From positions 1-46,130 of the IMG/VR virus record IMGVR_UViG_3300047550_000211: a stretch of DNA of 46,130 bases; one strand, 5' to 3'. The position numbers and the translations under genes were made by a program. Shown one piece after another: positions 32,538 to 40,553 of the stretch. The DNA comes from a virus. Within the stretch, counting starts at the first letter, position 1; every line of letters begins with the position of its first letter. The notes beneath the pieces were generated by a model. It searched no databases, was not told where the DNA came from, and saw nothing but the letters and a program-made list of their open reading frames with translations.

Positions 32538-34922
32538 ATGGCAACTACACAAAATACATTCAATGGTAATGGGTCCAATTTGGGACCCTTTTCTTTTACC
32601 TTTAAGTGGCTTGAGTCTACTGATATCAAAGTGACTGTTGGTGGTGTACTGAAAACTGCTGGTACTCACTACAACCTACAAGGACTTAACTACACAACTA
32701 AGACTGGTGGTCAGGTCCTGTTTACTGCAGGTAACGCACCACCAGTTGGTACAGGTAATGTTCGTGTCTACCGTGACACTGATGATGACGTACTTTCTGC
32801 TACGTTCTCCTCTGGTTCTGCTATTCGAGCTAAGGATCTAAACGATAACTTTACTCAGAACCTATACGTTACACAAGAAGTCAACAACAACGCTGTTAAC
32901 ATTGATGGCTCCAACCCTATGGTTGGTGACTTGAATCTTGGTGGCTACAAAATTACTAATCTTGCTACTCCAGTCGCTGGTACAGATGCTGCTAATCGTA
33001 GTTTTGTAGAGGGTGTTTTCTCTTCAGAAGTTCCAGTCTTTTACCGTCGTTGGTCTAAGACTGCAGCTGGTGGCGAGACAAGTCTTAGTGGAAATGACGA
33101 CAACGGCATTACTCTATCGTATGTACCTGGATCTGAAAAGGTATTTATTAATGGCGCTCTACAGGTTAGAGGTGTCGATTATTCAGGTACTACTGGAGCA
33201 ACGCTTACTAGTATCCCTGCTTTGACTGCTGGTGATATTGTTGAAGTTCATAGTTCTTCTAGCTATACCGTAGGAACTGTTCCTGATGGCAGTGTTACCA
33301 ACGCTAAGGTAGATGGTGGAGCAGCAATTCAATCCACTAAACTTGCATTCATTCAAAGTGGTTCCGGTGCAGCCACACGGACAGTAGCAGCGAAGCTTGC
33401 TGATGTTGTCAGCGTTAAGGACTTCGGTGCAGTCGGTGATGGTGTGACGGATGATACGGCTGAGTTTAACCTTGCTGCTGCTACAGGTAAAACAGTACAC
33501 GTCCCAGCTGGCAACTATTTGATCACCGCACCAACAGCTGTGGCTAGCTGGGTGCTAGATGATGGAGCCTACATTTCTGGTCTTCCTGACATCGACCCTG
33601 GTCCCGGCGGCGGTGCTCTAAACGATACCAGCAGGCTGACAGGTAGAATTCTGAATTTAACAAACATCCCTGGTTACACAGGTATCCGTGTAGGAGCAAG
33701 TGAGCCTTGGATGGAGAAAGTCCGTGACTACACGGAGTCAATCGCAGAGGTTTCGGTAACCAGCGCCACGGGTCAGATTGCACTGCTAGGAGCCTCTAGA
33801 ACGGGTGACAATACAGCCGCTAACTTTGCTGGCATTGGCATTGCAGGGTACGGAATCAACACAAATGTCACCAACCCTGAACCGTCTTGGGCGGCATATC
33901 TTGAGAGCCGCAGGGAATCAGGAACTGGACCGGCGCTTGGTGCTGAGATTGACATTTATAGTGCAACTTCCCCGTACTCCCTGGATCCATACCAGAGTTT
34001 TACGTCGTCTACTGGTCATGCCGTAAACCTTTGGCTCACATCTGGTGGAGGCGGAACACCAGCAGGATTAGATATTTCTGCAGGCATTGTTTTCCATCCA
34101 AATCCTGCAAAGTTCTATCGAGGAATTGTCTTTCGATCTGGAGCACTTGATCCTACATTTAACGAGGCAGTTTCGTTGCCGAGTGGTGCAAATATCGGCT
34201 GGTATTCAGGTGCGGCTACTCGTACTTCGTTCTTGAATGATAAAGAGTTGAGGCTTGAATACAGTTCTGACTCTCTGAACCCAATCTTCAACTTTGTCAG
34301 AAAGCGCACTTCTGCTGGGGCATCTCAGAACCTTGATACTATTCATATTTCGTACTTCAAGGGGTGGACCGGCTCAGCCGAATACACTGCTGGATTTACA
34401 AAATTTCTGCAGCGAGGCGACTTCTCTGGTGGTAACGCACGCTTTAGCTACGATATTCAAACAAAGAACTCTGATGGTTCAGACTGCCAAGTAACACTTA
34501 ACGGGCAAGGAAATAACACATTTGCTCCTGGCTCCGACAATACTGTGTCACTAGGTACTGGAGGTCAGAGGTGGTCCGTCGTCTACGCAGGTACTGGCAC
34601 GATTAACACGTCAGACGAGCGAGAAAAGCAAGACATTGAAGCCTTAAGTGATGCCGAGTGTCGCGTCGCTGCAGCGCTTAAGGGTCTAATCAAGAGGTTC
34701 CGCTTCAAAGACGCTGTTCAAACAAAAGGTGATGATGCTCGCATCCACGTTGGTGTTATCGCTCAGGATGTGATTGCTGCCTTCCAAGCTGAAGGTCTCG
34801 ATCCTATGCGTTATGGCATTGTCTGTTACGACCAGTGGGACGCTACCGACAATGCACCGGCAGGTGACCGCTATGGCGTCCGATACGAAGAACTGCTTGC
34901 ATTTATCATTGCAGCCCTATGA
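32538..34922 (+). CDS. Tail fibre with T7 anchor, beta-helix start and S74 autoprotease
   Basis: A 794-residue receptor-binding fibre. The first 160 residues match the T7 gp17 anchor (TFKWLESTDIKVTVGG, DLNDNFTQNLYVTQEV). A parallel beta-helix begins at VKDFGAVGDGVTDDTAEF. The C-terminus is a peptidase S74 intramolecular chaperone with S692 and K697 in TSDEREKQD, which in this family cut the chaperone off before the serine after trimer folding. Codon use in the central and C-terminal part looks more even than in the anchor, suggesting exchange of the receptor-binding part (inference). Confidence 0.93.
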   Translation: MATTQNTFNGNGSNLGPFSFTFKWLESTDIKVTVGGVLKTAGTHYNLQGLNYTTKTGGQVLFTAGNAPPVGTGNVRVYRDTDDDVLSATFSSGSAIRAKDLNDNFTQNLYVTQEVNNNAVNIDGSNPMVGDLNLGGYKITNLATPVAGTDAANRSFVEGVFSSEVPVFYRRWSKTAAGGETSLSGNDDNGITLSYVPGSEKVFINGALQVRGVDYSGTTGATLTSIPALTAGDIVEVHSSSSYTVGTVPDGSVTNAKVDGGAAIQSTKLAFIQSGSGAATRTVAAKLADVVSVKDFGAVGDGVTDDTAEFNLAAATGKTVHVPAGNYLITAPTAVASWVLDDGAYISGLPDIDPGPGGGALNDTSRLTGRILNLTNIPGYTGIRVGASEPWMEKVRDYTESIAEVSVTSATGQIALLGASRTGDNTAANFAGIGIAGYGINTNVTNPEPSWAAYLESRRESGTGPALGAEIDIYSATSPYSLDPYQSFTSSTGHAVNLWLTSGGGGTPAGLDISAGIVFHPNPAKFYRGIVFRSGALDPTFNEAVSLPSGANIGWYSGAATRTSFLNDKELRLEYSSDSLNPIFNFVRKRTSAGASQNLDTIHISYFKGWTGSAEYTAGFTKFLQRGDFSGGNARFSYDIQTKNSDGSDCQVTLNGQGNNTFAPGSDNTVSLGTGGQRWSVVYAGTGTINTSDEREKQDIEALSDAECRVAAALKGLIKRFRFKDAVQTKGDDARIHVGVIAQDVIAAFQAEGLDPMRYGIVCYDQWDATDNAPAGDRYGVRYEELLAFIIAAL

Positions 34923-34944
34923 CAAAAACACGTGATAACAAACC

Positions 34945-35151
34945 ATGATCACCATCCTCGGCATCAAAGTGTCCTATGAGACGCTTGCTTTTTTCATCCT
35001 TTTCATTTCTTCTGAATACCTCGGTATGACTAAGAAGCGGCGCTCTAACAGCGTTACTCAAGCCATTACTATGGCTGCTGCTTATTTCAGCAAAACACGT
35101 ACTGAAGATGACACAGTACGTCGTATCCGTCGAACCTTTAGAGGAAAGTAA
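34945..35151 (+). CDS. Small single-span membrane protein, holin candidate
   Basis: A 68-residue protein with one hydrophobic segment (YETLAFFILFISSEYLGM, about 11-28) followed by a strongly basic tail (KKRRSN, and RRIRRTFRGK at the end). It sits between the tail fibre and the lysin, so a lysis role such as holin or pinholin is plausible. The protein at 36522 is another holin candidate. No family was recognised. Confidence 0.7.
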   Translation: MITILGIKVSYETLAFFILFISSEYLGMTKKRRSNSVTQAITMAAAYFSKTRTEDDTVRRIRRTFRGK

Positions 35152-35156
35152 TTATC

Positions 35157-36125
35157 ATGGTATTACTGCAAGTTAAGCAGTACTACCCCCAAACAGATAG
35201 TGCAACAGGTCATGGAGATCGGATGTGCTTTAGCTCTACATGTGCTATGGCCGTCAAGTATCTCCTGCCTAATGCGCTGAAGGGTAGTAATGCAGATGAT
35301 GACTACCTCCGTACAGTCCTTAAGTACGGTGACACAACTTCCTCTACAAGTCAAATAAAAGCCTGTCAGCAATATGGTGTATTTGCTACCTTCTACCAAA
35401 AGGGTACAAGACAGGATCTACTTAATGAACTTAAGGCTGGTTACCCAGTGGCTACAGGTATCCTCCATAAGGGACATGTTTCCAATCCTATTGGTGGTGG
35501 TCACTGGATGCTTCTCATTGGTGATGAAGGAGAGCATGGTGTCTTCCATGATCCATACGGTGAGATGGATAACGTCAACGGTGGTTATGTCACTATTGGT
35601 AGTGGAGGACAAAGTGTCAAGTACTCTTGGAAGAACTGGCTACCTCGTTGGGAAGTAGAAGGTCAAGGTACTGGCTGGTTTATGACCTTCCGACCTACCG
35701 CTACACCACAACCCTTAGCTCCCGTAGAAAACACCTGGAAGGGGGTTAAAGCTGCTGCTGAGCGTGCAGGGGCTAAGTTCCCGCAAGTTGTAGCGGCTCA
35801 GTGGGCATTGGAGAGCGGCTATGGCAAGCATACCTCTGGTAAGAACAACTTCTTTGGCCTTAAAGGCTCTGGTACCGACCACGAAACCAAGGAGTTTCTC
35901 AATGGCCAATGGGTTACTATTAGAGCTGGGTTCATCGATTTCCCTGACTTGCAATCCTGTGTGTCGTACTTGGTGCAACGCTGGTACAAAGACTACAAGA
36001 ACTATAAGGGAGTCAATCGAGCATCTTCTGCGGAAGAGTGCTGCAGACTTCTAGTTCAAGAGCGATACGCCACCGATCCTCAATACGCCGAAAAACTAAT
36101 CCGACTAATGAGGGACAATGCCTAG
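35157..36125 (+). CDS. Two-domain lysin: C39-like peptidase plus GH73 glucosaminidase
   Basis: A 322-residue probable endolysin. The N-terminal domain (1-180) is papain-like C39 type with C24 in RMCFSSTCAM, H116 in GGGHWMLLIG and D132 in HDPYGEMD. A Pro/Thr linker leads to a GH73-type glucosaminidase domain (190-322) with E219 in WALESGYGKHTSGKNN. The two activities would cut peptide and glycan bonds of peptidoglycan. No signal peptide is seen, so release depends on a holin. The glucosaminidase part closely resembles the one in the internal virion protein at 25351. Confidence 0.88.
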   Translation: MVLLQVKQYYPQTDSATGHGDRMCFSSTCAMAVKYLLPNALKGSNADDDYLRTVLKYGDTTSSTSQIKACQQYGVFATFYQKGTRQDLLNELKAGYPVATGILHKGHVSNPIGGGHWMLLIGDEGEHGVFHDPYGEMDNVNGGYVTIGSGGQSVKYSWKNWLPRWEVEGQGTGWFMTFRPTATPQPLAPVENTWKGVKAAAERAGAKFPQVVAAQWALESGYGKHTSGKNNFFGLKGSGTDHETKEFLNGQWVTIRAGFIDFPDLQSCVSYLVQRWYKDYKNYKGVNRASSAEECCRLLVQERYATDPQYAEKLIRLMRDNA

Positions 36126-36522
36126 CACTACTTACAATATCACACCTGGTATGTTCTCACGAGAACTACCTGTAACAACTCAAGCACATTTCAAAAGCTC
36201 TACAGCTGGTACTAACTCTACGTTAATTAGAGGTAGTGCTGGTTCCGTCTTTAATATCATCGTACACAACACTCATGGTGGTGGAGGAGGTGGTAGTGCT
36301 ATAACACTCAGGTTCTACGACAAAACTACAACTCCTGTTGTAGGTACAGATGTGCCTATGATCATCATTCATATAGGATCTGGTACCTCTAAAGAGCTTA
36401 ACTTTACTAGTGGCATTACCTTTAAGAATGGTATAGCTTATTCTATTACGGCTGGTGATACCTTGATGGATGCAACTGCTGTCGATGCTGATGGAGTTCA
36501 ATTATACATCGGGTACATCTAA
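36118..36522 (+). CDS. Hypothetical beta-rich protein
   Basis: A 134-residue Thr/Gly/Ile-rich protein (MPSTTYNITPGMFSRELPVT...) with a five-glycine run (HGGGGGGSAITLRF) and the look of a small beta-sandwich. Not recognised. It overlaps the lysin end by 8 bases (ACAATGCC) and its TAA overlaps the next ATG. It may be a minor virion protein; position inside the lysis block gives no clear hint. Confidence 0.7.
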   Translation: MPSTTYNITPGMFSRELPVTTQAHFKSSTAGTNSTLIRGSAGSVFNIIVHNTHGGGGGGSAITLRFYDKTTTPVVGTDVPMIIIHIGSGTSKELNFTSGITFKNGIAYSITAGDTLMDATAVDADGVQLYIGYI

Positions 36523-36767
36523 TGATTGAAACTGCTATTGCTGGAGCTATTTCTCTAGTCATTGGTATTAGTGGTGGTGTACTTGCTGTTAGTTCTAAAT
36601 CTAATTCACGTATGGATGACATCGATAAACGTATTGACTCCATTGAACTAAGATTTACCGAAAAGTACGTACCACGTCAAGAACTAGCCACTGCCTTACA
36701 AAAGATGGAGGATCACATGATCCGCATCGAGAATAAACTAGATCAGATTGTACTGAGAAATGGCTAA
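36522..36767 (+). CDS. Membrane-anchored coiled-coil protein, holin or spanin candidate
   Basis: An 81-residue protein with an N-terminal hydrophobic helix (ETAIAGAISLVIGISGGVLAV, about 3-23) and then a charged coiled coil (RMDDIDKRIDSIELRF, KMEDHMIRIENKLDQI). This N-in membrane plus coiled-coil layout is common in phage lysis proteins (holin or Rz-like). It lies between the lysin and terminase small subunit, where T7 has its holin gp17.5. Coupled to both neighbours by overlaps. Confidence 0.72.
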   Translation: MIETAIAGAISLVIGISGGVLAVSSKSNSRMDDIDKRIDSIELRFTEKYVPRQELATALQKMEDHMIRIENKLDQIVLRNG

Positions 36768-37011
36768 CAAGAAAGCAACGGAAGACATGTTCAATGAACT
36801 CCATAACATGGTTACTCAAGAGCTACTGAACCGAATCAAGAGTGGTGAAGCCTCCACTGCTGATCTAAAGGCAGCTTGTGATTGGCTATCCAAGAACGAT
36901 ATCAGTGGTGTCGCCTATGATGGCAACCCTCTTGATAAACTTGCCACCATTATGCCTAAGGTAGATCCTGAACTTATCCAAAAGAGGTTATATGGCAAGT
37001 CGTACGTCTAA
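36760..37011 (+). CDS. Terminase small subunit (DNA maturase A), T7 gp18-like
   Basis: An 83-residue helical protein (MANKKATEDMFNELHNMVTQ...) with IKSGEASTADLKAACDWLSK, the pattern of small terminase subunits in marine T7-like phages. T7 gp18 has 89 residues. It recognises the concatemer for packaging and works with the large subunit at 40554. The two subunits are separated here by four extra genes, unlike the closely spaced T7 order. It overlaps its neighbours on both sides. Confidence 0.83.
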   Translation: MANKKATEDMFNELHNMVTQELLNRIKSGEASTADLKAACDWLSKNDISGVAYDGNPLDKLATIMPKVDPELIQKRLYGKSYV

Positions 37012-37246
37012 CTATTACAAGAATAACCCTAAAGCTAAGGCTAAGCGTCTTAAGCAACAAGCTGAATACAACAAAACAAAAGAGGGTCTCAAGATCCGTA
37101 CTAATGCCAATAAGCTAAACCGTAAGCTGGGTACTTATGGTAATGGTGATGGTATGGATGCTTCCCATACAGGTCCCAATAAAGGCAAGTTAGAGTCCCC
37201 TAAAGCTAACCGTACCCGCCCACGTAAGGGCAAGAAGTATGGCTGA
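36992..37246 (+). CDS. Small basic conserved phage protein
   Basis: An 84-residue, Lys/Asn-rich protein (MASRTSNYYKNNPKAKAKRL...) with GDGMDASHTGPNKGKLESP and a basic RTRPRKGKKYG tail. The pattern of an N-terminal SNYYKNNP, a central DGxDASH and a basic end is shared by a widespread phage family of unknown function (from memory). It could be a nucleic-acid-binding packaging accessory, given its neighbours. Overlaps both flanking genes. Confidence 0.78.
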   Translation: MASRTSNYYKNNPKAKAKRLKQQAEYNKTKEGLKIRTNANKLNRKLGTYGNGDGMDASHTGPNKGKLESPKANRTRPRKGKKYG

Positions 37247-37844
37247 TCCATTAAAGATTAAACCGTCTCCGCAGATTGCACGTACCATCAAACTCCTTAC
37301 TGACGGTACTATGTCTAAGTGGAGTAATGGTCGTATTCCTAAATTAACAAGGGAACAAGCCATTGGGTTTACTGCTAATTTAATACAAGAGACTGGCTCT
37401 GCTGACCTTAGCAACCTTGATGTAGTTGAACAAGGTAGCGCTAAGGGACGAGGTATTGGGCAGTTTACTGGTGCAAGGCGACAAGCTTATGATCAATGGG
37501 CTAGTCGTTATCCCAATAGGAATAACCCTGATGCTCAACTGCAATACGTTGCTAAAGAATATCGTGGTGACTTTGACCCTAATGGTAATTCACTTGTAGG
37601 GTATACGAGATCCTTTGAGCAAACTCCTAAGGGAATCTCCCCTCAAGATGCTGCTTTGTACTTTAGTCGTACATACTTTAGACCTGGTGAGCCTCACAAT
37701 GAACGTAGGGTTGACTACGCTAGACAGTTAGACCAGGCTTACCCTATTGCTGCACCCAAACCTAAACCGATGCCTAAGCCACAGACTGCCTTAAAGAAAC
37801 AGTCTCCACTAAAGATTTTCGGCATTACCCTTCCATTCCAGTAA
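37239..37844 (+). CDS. Phage lysozyme-like protein (Phage_lysozyme2 type)
   Basis: A 201-residue protein with a lysozyme-like core: AIGFTANLIQETGSADLSNL, then KGRGIGQFTGARRQAYDQWA and GISPQDAALYFSRTYFRPGE. E in LIQETGS is the likely catalytic residue. The C-terminal 30 residues are Pro/Lys-rich (APKPKPMPKPQTALKKQSP). It is the fourth cell-wall-acting gene in the window and lies between the two terminase genes. It could be a tail lysozyme or a late lysis helper. Family assigned by motif resemblance. Confidence 0.8.
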   Translation: MADPLKIKPSPQIARTIKLLTDGTMSKWSNGRIPKLTREQAIGFTANLIQETGSADLSNLDVVEQGSAKGRGIGQFTGARRQAYDQWASRYPNRNNPDAQLQYVAKEYRGDFDPNGNSLVGYTRSFEQTPKGISPQDAALYFSRTYFRPGEPHNERRVDYARQLDQAYPIAAPKPKPMPKPQTALKKQSPLKIFGITLPFQ

Positions 37845-37896
37845 TGTGACACCGCTATTTCCTAGTCCTGATCACTACCTCCACAACCTAATAACG

Positions 37897-38172
37897 ATGA
37901 CAAGCTCTGAAGCAAAAAGGCTACACCGTCGTGCAATTAAGGAATACTTTAATTGTCAATGCGTCTACTGCGGAGAAACTTATGAACTACATGAACTTAC
38001 ACTTGACCACGTTCGCCCTAAGTGTCTTGGTGGCGAAGACCTTACTTCAAATTTGGTACCCAGCTGTAGGAAATGCAATCAGGCTAAAGGAAGTAGCAAT
38101 TGGCTACAATGGATGAGGGACACATTTGGTCCTACCAATAGGGAAACATTAATTCTATCACACATTCGTTAA
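37897..38172 (+). CDS. HNH endonuclease
   Basis: A 91-residue HNH nuclease. It has the cysteine pair CVYC, the catalytic LTLDHVRPKCLGGED, an asparagine in TSNLVPSC and the second pair CRKC followed by NQAKGSSNW. HNH proteins near terminase genes can assist packaging nucleases or act as homing enzymes. ATG 37897 is chosen because the motif-rich part starts there; a GTG at 37846, two bases after the previous stop, would add 17 residues. It stops two bases before the next gene. Confidence 0.87.
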   Translation: MTSSEAKRLHRRAIKEYFNCQCVYCGETYELHELTLDHVRPKCLGGEDLTSNLVPSCRKCNQAKGSSNWLQWMRDTFGPTNRETLILSHIR

Positions 38173-38174
38173 TT

Positions 38175-38558
38175 ATGGACAAAAAGAAAACACTTAAAGA
38201 GATGCGAGAAGAGATCAAGCAAATGGTCGAGGCATCTCAGCGTCGTCAAAAGGGACAAAAAGTAACGTCTGAAGACATTAAGACTAACCCTATTGGTACA
38301 CGTGCTAAGTCAGTTAAAGCGGAGAACTTCCGTACTGATGTTGATACTGGAATGAAAGCTCAAAAGGCTAAGGACTATAGCAAAAAGAAAACCTCTGGTA
38401 CCTACATGGACGCTAATGACAAGCCTAATCCTCCAAAGGCTAAAAGGGACGATAAGCCTCGTCAACGTCCTGGTGCTGGCCGTGAAGCAATGATGGCTAA
38501 GATGGAAGAGGAGCGTAAGCGTCGTATGCGTGGTGAGTCTTCTGTTGTTGGGAGCTGA
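38175..38558 (+). CDS. Lysine-rich hypothetical protein
   Basis: A 127-residue, highly charged, probably disordered protein (MDKKKTLKEMREEIKQMVEA...), with KAQKAKDYSKKKTSG in the middle and EEERKRRMRGESS near the end. Not recognised. It sits between HNH nuclease and a 639-residue unknown protein ahead of the terminase large subunit. Nucleic-acid binding is possible from charge only. Confidence 0.68.
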   Translation: MDKKKTLKEMREEIKQMVEASQRRQKGQKVTSEDIKTNPIGTRAKSVKAENFRTDVDTGMKAQKAKDYSKKKTSGTYMDANDKPNPPKAKRDDKPRQRPGAGREAMMAKMEEERKRRMRGESSVVGS

Positions 38559-38561
38559 TTG

Positions 38562-40481
38562 ATGGCTCCACAGCGCAGAAATAAACGGTTAAATGTTCCT
38601 GGTAGTAGGACTCCAGCAACTTACGATCTTAAAAATCAGGAACACTTTAACGAATTTAAGCGAGAAGGGTTTATTCCCGATAAGTACGATAACTACGCTG
38701 AACTACAGGACGACTTCCTATCGCGTGTGTACGAAGGAATGTCTGACGTTGATGCTGCTAAAGCTCTCAAGATAAATTATCAAAATGTTATTGGTAAGGG
38801 ATTTTTAGCGGCTGAACTTAGCTCAAAAGGCATTCCAAGAGGTATCAATGTAAGGGCTCTTAGGGAAGATATCAAACCAGATGAACGAGATTACCTTATT
38901 GAAAGGTTTGGTAAGGATTGGTTTGATGCTTACCAACGTTACCGTAAACTGGAATGGGGTGATGCTAAAGTCCTTAAAAAGGACAAAGAACTTATTGAGC
39001 AATTTAGTGGTAGACCTGTTGAAGAGTTCACATCCGCTAAACAAGAAGCTGATATACTACGTGATCGCCTAGTTGCTGCTTTTGGTAAAGGTGGTAGAGG
39101 TGGTCAGGTACATAGGGGGCATGGTGTTTCAGCCATGGAAGGTGCTAGTGTTGGTAAGGCTAACTTAGTTGGTGAGTGGGGTCCACTTAATGTAGGCCAT
39201 AGTTCGGACCCTAGGTACGGTTATGACTACATACCCCCTTCTGAGCAAAAGTACTTAACTGATAAATTTGGTGAAAAGGGATTTGATGTCTATCGCAGAG
39301 CGCAAACAGGTGTTCTAAGATCATTGAATATGTCTGCTAATGACTTGCAGAATTACTATGACGATCTACTAGCACGAGAAGGTTTAAATATTAACCCACG
39401 TAGGTATGCTGGTAACTACCTTGCTGCTGATGAAGCATTACGGGAGTTAAAGCAAGGTACATCTATTGGTAATCCACAAGTAACTGTTCCTGTAGAACCT
39501 ACTAACGTTGATCCTAGGTCTATTGAATGGCGTGATCGTAGGATGTTTGAAATTGAACAGCAGTTAACAGCTGACTACGAACGTAGTGGCATGGCGCCCG
39601 GTGAAGCGGCACTTAAAGCTCGCCAACGTGTAGAAGAAGCTGCTCTAAAGCAGTCTACATTGTTTGATGTTACTCAATCTCGTGGTGGCCCCGTCACAAC
39701 TGTACAACAAGCTGCTCCTAAACCTAGGCAAATCGGTACTGCTGTTGGCGAACAACAATTCGACCCGTTTGGTAGACCAAAGCTAGATAGAAGTGGAGAA
39801 CCTAAATTTGAAACAAGGCCAGTTTATGCCCCACCTAGTGGAGCTGTACTGGTACCAACTCGCCCATCACCAGGTCAGATAGCTGCATCTATTGCAACTA
39901 GGGAACCACTTCCTACCCCTAAACCTGCACCTCCTACACAAATTCGCACTGAAGCTGAACTTGATCGTATTTTTGCAAACACTGTAAGGCCGCCTAAAAT
40001 TGCACCGATTTCTGGTAACTTTGTACCTAAAGGTTCGGTTAATATAACACCTACTGCTAGAGAAAGAGCTTTGGCTGCTGAAAGAGCTAATGCAGGTAAG
40101 ACTAAAGCTATGTCGCGTAGTTCAGGTCCTCCACCGGCAGCTCCTAGGGTAATTCCTAGTAGTGTAAATAAGCCAGCAGCACAACCAGTGTCACAACCTA
40201 AAGTTGGTCAATCTGCTATCCTTAATGGACAAGCTGTTATGTGGAATGGTGGTAGTTGGGTTAAAATTCCAACTCCTAAAGCTATGAAACCAACGGCTAA
40301 ACCAACTAAGCCTGTTCGTGTGATTCCTGCTAGAACTAAACCCAGTAGAACGCAGGAAAGCCTACGTAATCAAGGTAGCGCTAGTATGCAAATACGTCGT
40401 ATGCAAAATGCAACTCAAGATGCTCTACCGATATTCCCTGGAATGGGTCTTCCATCCAATTCCCTGATTCAAGGCATTTAA
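38562..40481 (+). CDS. Large unknown protein upstream of terminase
   Basis: A 639-residue protein without a recognised family. The N-terminal 300 residues look folded (YAELQDDFLSRVYEGMSDVD, LIERFGKDWFDAYQRYRKLE and later LTDKFGEKGFDVYRRAQTGV, two related FGxxxFDxYxR segments), while the last 330 are Pro/Thr/Lys-rich and probably disordered. The middle region has GHGVSAMEGASVGKANLVGEWG. ATG 38562 is used; a TTG one codon earlier is possible. Codons are more AT-rich than in the tail genes. A terminator follows at once. Confidence 0.78.
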   Translation: MAPQRRNKRLNVPGSRTPATYDLKNQEHFNEFKREGFIPDKYDNYAELQDDFLSRVYEGMSDVDAAKALKINYQNVIGKGFLAAELSSKGIPRGINVRALREDIKPDERDYLIERFGKDWFDAYQRYRKLEWGDAKVLKKDKELIEQFSGRPVEEFTSAKQEADILRDRLVAAFGKGGRGGQVHRGHGVSAMEGASVGKANLVGEWGPLNVGHSSDPRYGYDYIPPSEQKYLTDKFGEKGFDVYRRAQTGVLRSLNMSANDLQNYYDDLLAREGLNINPRRYAGNYLAADEALRELKQGTSIGNPQVTVPVEPTNVDPRSIEWRDRRMFEIEQQLTADYERSGMAPGEAALKARQRVEEAALKQSTLFDVTQSRGGPVTTVQQAAPKPRQIGTAVGEQQFDPFGRPKLDRSGEPKFETRPVYAPPSGAVLVPTRPSPGQIAASIATREPLPTPKPAPPTQIRTEAELDRIFANTVRPPKIAPISGNFVPKGSVNITPTARERALAAERANAGKTKAMSRSSGPPPAAPRVIPSSVNKPAAQPVSQPKVGQSAILNGQAVMWNGGSWVKIPTPKAMKPTAKPTKPVRVIPARTKPSRTQESLRNQGSASMQIRRMQNATQDALPIFPGMGLPSNSLIQGI

Positions 40482-40497
40482 CTAAACCCCCACCATT

Positions 40498-40537
40498 GGT
40501 ACCTAGGAGCCTCTACAAGGGGCCTCTAGGTGCCTTT
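40498..40537 (+). terminator. Rho-independent terminator-like hairpin before terminase large subunit
   Basis: GGTACCTAGGAGCC (40498-40511) pairs with GGCCTCTAGGTGCC (40521-40534) with few mismatches, followed by TTT. The tail is short, so efficiency is uncertain. A related sequence without the full second arm occurs at 43781-43804. Confidence 0.7.
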
Positions 40538-40553
40538 ACGTATATTCTACCAT

